This document shows positions 56,391-64,000 of a stretch of DNA of 64,000 bases, one piece after another. Source of the DNA: Maea johnstoni. Its lineage: Eukaryota > Annelida > Polychaeta > Spionida > Magelonidae. Location: contig OZ012685.1 in the NCBI GenBank assembly GCA_963942565.1, positions 18,537,978 through 18,601,977 on the forward strand. The letters run 5' to 3'. A model generated the notes under the pieces. It was not told the DNA's origin, did not search any database, and saw nothing but the letters and a program-made list of their open reading frames with translations. The translations under genes and the position numbers were made by a program. Positions within the stretch are counted from its first letter, which is position 1; each line of letters opens with the position of its first letter.

Positions 56391-57140
56391 ATGGACCGTC
56401 GCGTCTTTACCTTCCAAAATATCTCATCCACCGATGCTTCAGACGAGGACAGCGATAGTGGCTGCAGCGTCCGCATTTCGGACATCCAACTTTATAGTCC
56501 ACACGGCCATGCCGGACGAGACGAATCCGCGCGGTATATAAGTAGATCATCCTCCTTGAAGACAGTTAAGGTCCCTGCAACACGTAAAAACAATTCCAGC
56601 AGAGCTTCGTTCAATTGCTGCAGGGATAACCAAGAATTGACCATTTCAAACAAAACTGAACTTATCAAGACACATTCCCTCCCAGGAATCAACTTCCCGA
56701 GAACTAACACTAATTGTGACAGTCCCCAAATGAGACCCCTTTCCCCGACAAGTAAGGTGAATTCTTGGCGATCAGGACTACCGCTTCATAATAGGACTTC
56801 TGACCAGAATATTAATTGCAATAGCGAGCAGCCCTCAACGAGGTCAAGACGAATTAGTATGAGAAATATCTCAACAGAGAACTCAGAAGACAAAACGAAA
56901 CTTTCGTTAGAGTGCTTGTATCCTGTGCTACCCCCTATCTCTCCATCATATAGTGCAAAATCATATGCGGCTCTGTCCAAACCCTCCCCTAAGACTCTTT
57001 CTTCGCGTCCTCCCTCGGTTGATTGCGTTAGAGTCCCTGCGTGGTTTTGTGCAGATGCGTTGCCACCTATATCACCTCGCTCGGGCACCGTGTCATGCCC
57101 AACCTCGCCAAGACGTGGCCCCTCACTGCCCCCCCCTTAA
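56391..57140 (+). CDS. Unrecognised Ser/Pro-rich protein, orphan gene copy 1
   Basis: 249 residues in one exon; ATG in good context (AAGAAGATGG). I do not recognise the family. The protein is hydrophilic, Ser/Pro-rich and probably disordered, with no signal peptide or membrane segment. Features: an acidic DASDEDSDSG near residue 15, a basic RSSSLK segment, KTHSLP, RSRRIS (a PKA-type consensus) near 150, and two LPPISP motifs. Compared with copy 2 it has a run of eight C at 57129-57136 where copy 2 has CCCCCTC; the extra base shifts the frame and replaces about 27 C-terminal residues (KGIPRLRRA... onward) with an early stop. Two smaller deletions lie before VDCVRVPAWF. A poly(A) signal AATAAA is at 58560-58565. 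Confidence 0.7.
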   Translation: MDRRVFTFQNISSTDASDEDSDSGCSVRISDIQLYSPHGHAGRDESARYISRSSSLKTVKVPATRKNNSSRASFNCCRDNQELTISNKTELIKTHSLPGINFPRTNTNCDSPQMRPLSPTSKVNSWRSGLPLHNRTSDQNINCNSEQPSTRSRRISMRNISTENSEDKTKLSLECLYPVLPPISPSYSAKSYAALSKPSPKTLSSRPPSVDCVRVPAWFCADALPPISPRSGTVSCPTSPRRGPSLPPP

Positions 57141-57152
57141 AGGAATACCCCG

Positions 57153-57400
57153 ACTGAGGAGAGCCACGGCATTGCCATCCGTTAATGCAATGCCCCCATA
57201 CAGCAAAGCATGAGAAACTAACTATAGAGAACACTACACAGTATTAAGCACTTCCTGATAGCAAATTAAGGGGGTTACCTAGATTGAAGAAGGCCAAGGC
57301 ATTGCCATCCTTTAACGCACCGTCTTCATACAACAAAGCATGAGAGACTAACTTTAGAGAATATTACAGAGTAAGCACTTACGGCTGTGATGCTGGAGAC
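57153..57400 (+). repeat. Tandem repeat of the orphan gene's 3' coding end (two units)
   Basis: The end of the coding region (ATTGCCATCCGTTAATGC, CAGCAAAGCATGAGA) at 57171 is repeated at about 57301 as untranslated sequence. Copy 2 has three such units. Confidence 0.75.
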
Positions 57401-57489
57401 ACACTCAAAATAACACATTTGTATCCTTTATTGATCAAGAAAATGTCATTTGAGGAAACTAACTTTATTAAACACTACACAGTAAGCAC

Positions 57490-57676
57490 TTAATCCTTCC
57501 AATGCTGAGGTTACTATCGTCCAAAACCATCTTAGCCCTGTCATGTGGGTATTCATTGGATAGCTCTCACTGAGTACTCTCAGATGAATACCCACGTGCC
57601 AGGGTTTCAGTCTTTTTGTCATGTTTGTTGTATCATTTTAAAATGGCAAAATTAGCCACTAGCAGCATAAGGGTTA
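57490..57676 (+). mobile_element. TTAACCCTT MITE family, copy 8
   Basis: Starts TTAATCCTTCCAATGCTGAGG and ends CTAGCAGCATAAGGGTTAA; lies in the 3' flank of orphan gene 1 and lacks the CACAAGGAC segment. Confidence 0.7.
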
Positions 57677-57677
57677 A

Positions 57678-58225
57678 TGATAGCAACTTTGATCTAAGTC
57701 ATGTTTACAAATTCAGGAAACAACGTGTTAGCGATGCAGGGAGTGTTTTGTTATTCACAACCAATAATATGTGTCATAATCGGGAAAACAGAGTCAAAAT
57801 AAGCATCTCGCACCATATATGGTGTTGACGTATATATAAGATGTTTGCAAAAGGAAAATGATTGGACAATTGGGTTAACAAAGTAAAGTCGAAATAGCTA
57901 TATGAAGTATATAACACAAGAACTGTCAGTATTTTTGTCACTGTTATCATCATGCCTCAAACATATCTACCTTTAAAGAACACTAAACAGTAACCACCTA
58001 TTGGTAGCGGATTGATCTTGGTCATGTTCACAAAATCAGGAAATAATGTGTTATTGATGCGGGGAGTGTTTTGTTATTCGCAACCATTAATGTGTGTCAT
58101 AGTCGGAAAAACATGTCCCCAAACAGTATCAAAATATGCAACTTGCACCATATATGGTGCTGAAGTTTATATAAAATCAATGGGTTTAGCGAAGTAAAGT
58201 GACAATAGTGATATGAACTATCTGC
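57678..58225 (+). repeat. Tandem duplication, period about 327 bp
   Basis: GGGAGTGTTTTGTTATTC, GTGTGTCATAxTCGG and TTGCACCATATATGGTG-like words occur in the same order at 57678-57910 and 58005-58225. Non-coding; probably 3' UTR of orphan gene 1. Confidence 0.7.
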
Positions 58226-58599
58226 ATGAGTTATAGGAAGAACGATACGAGGATATCCTTTTCCATCAGGGAAAACCTGATACTATTTCAATAACTTGAT
58301 GAATCCAAGAACTCTATGAGGGCGTGTAAGGAATGGGTTTAACGAGTTACTGGGAGATATGCAGCTTTCAATTCTCGCATTGCATTAAGCATGTTGAGTT
58401 CCCTGATCACAAAAAATTCGTTAAAAATATCATTGAAAGGCGGTGCAATGTATAGGTTGATAATCCTTAGGAAGCAATAAGTTCATATTTCTTTTTATTC
58501 TTGAATTGAAAATATCCTTGGCTTCTGTGAAATGTTTGATATGTACATTGTAAATAAGCAATAAAGACACATTTTTATTGAACATACACAATCAAGTTT

Positions 58600-59438
58600 T
58601 GTTTTATTCTACAACTACACAGATACCTGTATGGTGAGGAATCGATGTATCCCTTTTTCTATTGCATGGTTACCTTTGGTTTAGCGGCCAAGAATCAGAT
58701 TTCCTTTGTTGGGTTCCAAAGTCAGTTGCCATACCTGAAGACACCCCTCACGTAAAAAAATGCCATGTTTTCATTGCCATAGTTACAATATTTCCAACGT
58801 CATCTCAACAATCTATTTACAGGCATGACAGTAAAGAGTTTAGGGCGGTTTACATATTCAAGATTTCAGGTGTAGTTCCACTAAAGATGGCTTATGCATT
58901 TTGAATAGCAAACGTCTTAGGATTTTCTAGGAAATTGGAAGTATAGCAGAGAGAAGGGTGTGATATTATCCCAATATTTTGACTTTGTTCAATTTCTTTT
59001 TGCAACTTGAAGTTGAAAAGTCTCATTGCCAATTTAAGTACTGAACGAAATGGTTAAATGGTTGAAAATTGCAAAAACTAATACCCTTTCCTTTATATTA
59101 TTTTTTCCTTCGCACTTGTGCAACTTGATGGTGGTCCACAGTCCCTTATTGTTGGTAGGAGCTCCGTTGGAAGACTACATGCATGGTCAGAGATTACTTT
59201 TGTGATGCGATGCTTGATGTACGTATATTTCCAATGGAAAGACCTTTCAGGCAACATATAATTTGTGTGGACTAAATAGTAATATAAAGGCTGCATGAAC
59301 AAAAGAAATACCGACTAAAAAGTTAACTCCAATAAACTACCTTATATTTGCTTAAGCCAAAAGGTTGTGATTATGCCATCTTCACCTATACTTGTGTGGA
59401 AGTTCTCCCGAGAACAAATAAGGGTTAAATACACGTAG
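58600..59438. other. Intergenic DNA, nothing recognised
   Basis: No exon, RNA gene or repeat boundary was seen. Confidence 0.4.
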
Positions 59439-59536
59439 TTGACCCTTCCACTGCTGAGGCTTCTTTTGTCCAAAGCACAAGAACGTAAATATTTTTGAAA
59501 ACCATCTAAACCCCTGTCATGTTGGTATTCATTTGA
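59439..59536 (+). repeat. TTAACCCTT MITE family, truncated copy
   Basis: Left half only (TTGACCCTTCCACTGCTGAGG to TTGGTATTCATTTGACA). Confidence 0.65.
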
Positions 59537-59784
59537 CATTTAAGAATATTCGATTATTTCCTAACCATAATAAATCAACTTCATTCAACAAAAAATATGA
59601 ATGTATCGTGAAGAAGTAGCATTAATTCCGTAAACAATCAACGAATCAACGTGTTTGTAGATCAAATCAACTGCATTTTATCGTAATCGAGAACTGGTTT
59701 TATCTCCTTTTGAATTTCATTCAGATTTTGAACTTCATTCAACGTCCGAAGGAATGGAGAAATACAGTACAGATATGTAATCCC

Positions 59785-60010
59785 TCCACCAGTCGACCAG
59801 ACGTCTGCCGGTACCTGGTTGTATAGTCACCCAAGTCTAAACAATCTGCCAAGCACATTAATGACCCACGTAGCTTGTGAATCAAAGCTACGTTCAGTTG
59901 TGAATTAATCCATGCATCAATTCCCAGGAAACTTTGTAGCAATTGGGTGTGCGGTCGTTTATTGTGCATGGGCTGCACAAGCATTTAGTGTATGAATTAA
60001 ATGTCTGCAC
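59785..60010 (+). repeat. Diverged copy of 61298-61460
   Basis: CACCAGTCGACCAGACGTCT and TACCTGGT open both segments, and ATGAATTAAATGTCTGCACTG or its counterpart GGAATTGAATATCAGCACTG closes both. This hints at another, rearranged relic of the duplicated block. Non-coding. Confidence 0.5.
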
Positions 60011-60024
60011 TGAATGCTTATTCT

Positions 60025-60253
60025 TTAATCCATTTGCACTCAGAGCAGCCAAAACAGGCCTCACAATTTTGGAAATATTTCTCTAACAAAAGCATTTTTT
60101 TGAAAATATTTCAATGTAAAATGTCAGCTAGAAGTCAAACAACAACTCTCCTTCAAATATTTAGTGAACTTACGCTTTATTCTCAAGTAACTTTCAAAAG
60201 TATGAAAGTAGCACACAATGCTTTCTATAGGAACTCTGAGTGTGAATAGGTTG
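60025..60253. mobile_element. MITE with CACTCAGAG inverted ends
   Basis: Starts TTAATCCATTTGCACTCAGAG and ends CTCTGAGTGTGAATAGGTT; interior CTCTCCTTCAAATATTTAGTG is shared with the AGGTCCAGACA repeats elsewhere, so this is probably the best-bounded member of that group. Confidence 0.65.
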
Positions 60254-61297
60254 AAGGCTTGAAAGCAACTCTGGTTTTTAAACCATTCATAGTCCAGTAT
60301 CAGCTCGTGAAATATAATAATACTCAAATCAAACACATATATTGCCTTTTATTATCAACTTCCAACTATTAAATACTCGATAAGATGCTATTTTTACGTA
60401 TAAAAAACTTATATATGAGTGAGAACGTAAGATCACCAATTGGGTGTATGTTTGAGAGGCACGGGGTAACGTGAAAGTGATGAACATACATTTGAAAATT
60501 GTGAAATTTTCTCATTAGTTAATACAGATTTCATTTTACATACTAGTATTTAACACTAAAAATAAGGAAATCCAAACTTAGTAAGATGTTTTTGTTAAGT
60601 GCAGAGGCCAGTGTTAACAAGTGTAATTGTGACGAATCCTGGAGATTTCGTCACTAAAATATAGTCACCAAGAGTCTTTGCCTCCAAACGAATTCGTCTC
60701 CATGCAATTTCGTCAACACAACTGCATAAACCCAATGTGCCACCAATGGATGCTTTGAATTTATATAAACCAACTGTTAATTGTAGATACGTCTTGATAA
60801 AAAACAAGTATTTAGAAAAGATAAATATTTTTGATTTCTCTAATCGTTAGCTTTACATGAGAATAGTATAAAGATAGCGGATAACTTTATGACAGCCGAT
60901 TCATATTGCGCCGCGTGTGGCGATGGTCAGTATACATAGGATCAGAATCAGAATCATCAGTTTTCTAATTTCATTTCATAAACACAAGTGGGCATCGAGT
61001 ATTGTCCTAGATATACTATTAATTTATTTGTCTTGTTTATGGTGCATTTTCTACGGTCCACAATGATAGCAAATCGCCATGGTGATAAATATTGGTTTCA
61101 AAATCGCGTGGTGACAATCTCCTGGGGACGAATTCTCTTGTTGCTGAATTCTCCGGTTTGTATTGCGCCACACAGATAACCAAGTACAGGAAAGTATTTA
61201 CATTTCAGAGGGACCTACGAAGGTATACATGTTTTTTTTTCTATAATTCATATGTTGCGGGAATTACGAGGTTTACAGAACAGCCATTTAATTCATG
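60254..61297. other. Intergenic DNA
   Basis: Two short related words (GTGACxA.TCCTGGxGA.GA.TTC) occur near 60630 and 61110. Otherwise nothing recognised. Confidence 0.35.
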
Positions 61298-61922
61298 CAC
61301 CAGTCGACCAGACGTCTACCAGTACCTGGTATCATGTCGAAAGAGAAGTCATCAATACATCCATGTCAACGGAATTGGGTGGCGATCAAGCGTGCGTTCA
61401 TGTACTAAGGCTGGGCTGCCCTGACGCCTTTAGTGCAGGAATTGAATATCAGCACTGTACATTGTCATTTGATATTCGGATCGAGGTTATTTTTGCGATT
61501 TCTGCTCTCAGCTTTTGTCGGTCGCGTTATACCTGACAGTAGTATACTGGAGAATGAATCCTTGACCGGATTCATTTCCAAAAACATGAGCAACATGTGC
61601 TTCCTTGGATTAGGGAAAAGAAACCTACATATTCCACATAATACGTGTCTTTTACGCATTTTACCATGCACGGGGACCGCACACGTGTTGTTGAGAGGAT
61701 GCAGCATAGAATCATGATGGTAGAGAGACACATGGAATGTACGTAATTCTCACAGTTAATTATTTTACTTGTGGCTGCCTATTCTACTAATCGTAAAGAT
61801 CACTTTCTTGACAGCTATATTGTGTGCGGGCTCTAATGGCCCTGCTAAGACCTGATTCGTTGCTTGCTGCCTGGTGTTGCCCCACAGGCTTCTATTGCAT
61901 CTTGTCAAAGACAGAGATCTGC

Positions 61923-61972
61923 CCAATCAGGGCTCTGGGATAATTAAAGCGAAGGCTGGTTGCCTATATAAA
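61923..61972 (+). promoter_or_regulatory. CCAAT + TATA promoter of orphan gene 2
   Basis: CCAAT at 61923-61927 and TATATAAA at 61965-61972. The donor of the non-coding first exon is GTAAGTAAG at 62084. Confidence 0.65.
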
Positions 61973-62160
61973 GATGATGGCGAGAAACTCTTGCCACCAG
62001 CTCATCACTGACAGTATAAGGATCAAAGCAGAGCAGCATAACAAGCAATAACACGAACGACTACGAGGACACCAGAACGATTTGTAAGTAAGGCTCTACC
62101 ATATATACAGTTATTAACCATTTCACAACGGCATTTATACAATCTACCGTTTATTTATTT

Positions 62161-62668
<508 letters not shown>

Positions 62669-62767
62669 TACATAACTTGATACATCGAAATTGACTATCT
62701 TTGTTTTCTTCTTACAGAAAAAAAGGATTTAGGACATTTCTGGCGAAGGGGAGCTCGAGTTAAGAAA

Positions 62768-63613
62768 ATGGACCGTCGCGTCTTTACCTTCCAAAATATC
62801 TCATCCACCGATGCTTCAGACGAGGACAGCGATAGTGGCTGCAGCGTCTGCATTTCGGGCATCCAACTTTATAGTCCACACGACCATGCCGAACGAGACG
62901 AATCCGCGCGATATATAAGTAGATCATCCTCCTTGAAGGCAGTTAAGGTCCCTGCAACACGGAAGAACAATTCCAGCAGAGCTTCGTTCAATTGCTGCAG
63001 GGATAACCAAGAATTGACCATTTCAAACAAAACTGAACTTATCAAGACACATTCCCTCCCAGGAATCAACTTCCCGAGAACTAACACTAGCTGTGACAGT
63101 CCCCAAATGAGACCCCTGTCCCCGACAAGTAAGGTCAATTCTTGGCAATCAGGACTACCACTTCATATTAGGACTTCTGACCAGAATAGCGAGCAGCCCT
63201 CAACGAGGTCGAGACGAATTAGTATGAAAAATATCTCAACAGAGAACTCGGAAGACAAAACGAAACTTTCGTTAGAGTGCTTGTATCCAGTCCTACCCCC
63301 TATCTCTCCATCATATAGTGCAACATCATATGCGGCTCTGTCCAAACTCTCCCCTATAGCTAAGACTCTTTCCCCGCATCCTCCCTCGGTGACGAGAGGC
63401 CCTGCCAGGGCGGTGACGGTTGATTGCGTCAGAGTCCCTGCGTGGTTTTGTGCAGATGCTTTGCCACCTATATCACCTCGCTCGGGAACCGTGTCATGCC
63501 CAACCTCGCCAAGACGTGGCCCCTCACTGCCCCCTCTTAAAGGAATACCCCGACTGAGGAGAGCCACGGCATTGCCATCCGTTAATGCAATGCCCCCATA
63601 CAGCAAAGCATGA
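62768..63613 (+). CDS. Unrecognised Ser/Pro-rich protein, orphan gene copy 2
   Basis: 281 residues, full-length reference for the pair. Exon 2 starts at 62718 after TTCTTCTTACAG; the ATG follows AAGAAA. Layout: acidic DASDEDSDSG (15-24), RSSSLK (52-57), KTHSLP (93-98), SPQMRPLSPT (111-120), RSRRIS (147-152), LPPISP (176-181 and 232-237), WF at 226-227, and a basic tail (PRLRRA 261-266) ending PPYSKA. The repeated Ser-Pro and RRxS sites suggest a phosphorylated regulatory or scaffold protein, but this is only inference. Close similarity with copy 1 in frame, with substitutions and in-frame indels, supports real coding. No known family is assigned. Confidence 0.75.
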   Translation: MDRRVFTFQNISSTDASDEDSDSGCSVCISGIQLYSPHDHAERDESARYISRSSSLKAVKVPATRKNNSSRASFNCCRDNQELTISNKTELIKTHSLPGINFPRTNTSCDSPQMRPLSPTSKVNSWQSGLPLHIRTSDQNSEQPSTRSRRISMKNISTENSEDKTKLSLECLYPVLPPISPSYSATSYAALSKLSPIAKTLSPHPPSVTRGPARAVTVDCVRVPAWFCADALPPISPRSGTVSCPTSPRRGPSLPPLKGIPRLRRATALPSVNAMPPYSKA

Positions 63614-63900
63614 GAAACTAACTATAGAGAACACTACACAGTATTAAGCACTTACTGATAGCAAATTAAGGGGGTTACCTAGATTGAAGAAGGCCAAGAC
63701 ATTGCCATCCGTTAATGCAATGCCCCCATACAGCAAAGCATGAGAAACTAACTATAGAGAACACTACACACTATTAATAATTACTGATAGCAATTTAAAG
63801 GGTTACCTAGATTGAAGAAGGCCAAGGCATTGCCATCCTTTAACACACCGTCTTCATACAGCAAAGCATGAGAGACTAACTTTAGAGAATATTACAGAGT
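63562..63900 (+). repeat. Three about 129-bp units copied from the orphan gene's 3' coding end
   Basis: ATTGCCATCC recurs at 63571 (coding), 63701 and about 63829, each followed by CAGCAAAGCATGAGA. Only the first unit lies in the CDS; the others follow the stop codon at 63611-63613. Confidence 0.8.
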
Positions 63901-64000
63901 AAGCACTTACGGCTGTGATGCTGGTGACACACTCAACATAACACATTTGTATCCTTTATTGATCAAGAAAATGTCATTTGAGGAAACTAACTTTATTAAA

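Larger units (their letters stand above)
55640..57480 (+). repeat. Segmental duplication, copy 1
   Basis: This block corresponds in order to 61660-64000: shared upstream DNA, promoter, first exon, intron edges, CDS and 3' repeats. The CDS offset is 6377 bp. The two differ mainly in intron length (microsatellites) and small coding indels. Confidence 0.85.

Noticed and set aside
63163-63606. 147-residue minus-strand frame antisense to orphan gene 2
   Set aside because: In copy 1 the corresponding antisense frame is only partly kept, while the sense frame has the better start, promoter and splice signals; treated as a shadow.

Overview
The window is nuclear DNA from an animal: it has spliced genes with GT-AG introns, large introns, many short DNA-transposon relatives, tRNA-derived SINEs and LINE debris. 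AT-rich DNA, roughly 1 kb introns and a one-exon GT31 gene suggest a marine invertebrate, perhaps a non-vertebrate deuterostome such as an echinoderm. That placement is an inference with low confidence.

Layout. (1) 1-9.2 kb: repeats and a single-exon beta-1,3-glycosyltransferase (GT31) on the minus strand, with its own TATA box and a 51-bp minisatellite directly upstream. (2) 9.2-14 kb: the last four recognisable coding exons of TELO2 (plus strand); the rest of TELO2 is not visible. (3) 16.4-23.0 kb: NDUFA6 (minus strand, 3 exons), tail-to-tail with TELO2. (4) 23.3-47.7 kb: a complete exportin-6 gene (XPO6, plus strand, 24 coding exons, 1148 residues by my reconstruction), head-to-head with NDUFA6 across a promoter of about 350 bp, followed by a 3' UTR of about 3 kb. 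(5) 50.7-55.4 kb: intergenic DNA with LINE remains. (6) 55.6-64 kb: two tandem copies of an unrecognised Ser/Pro-rich gene, each with a CCAAT + TATA promoter, a non-coding first exon and a one-exon CDS.

The genes are housekeeping in character: TELO2 (PIKK maturation), NDUFA6 (respiratory complex I) and XPO6 (nuclear export of actin-profilin). No operon-like logic links them. The NDUFA6/XPO6 pair probably shares a bidirectional promoter.

The most striking structure is in the introns. Exon-intron junctions have been tandemly duplicated again and again, leaving arrays of decoy splice sites: 8 x 83 bp at a TELO2 acceptor, 10 x 67 bp at an XPO6 donor, and single extra copies at XPO6 exons 10, 13 and 23. 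Other highlights are a MITE-like family whose ten longer or partial copies all point the same way, a 2.4-kb TACT-flanked element carrying an iterated CCGTCCGCAAC motif, a 137-bp-arm inverted repeat inside NDUFA6 intron 1, and the tandem orphan gene pair with a C-tract frameshift in one member. No retrovirus-like, Polinton-like or CRISPR structures were recognised.
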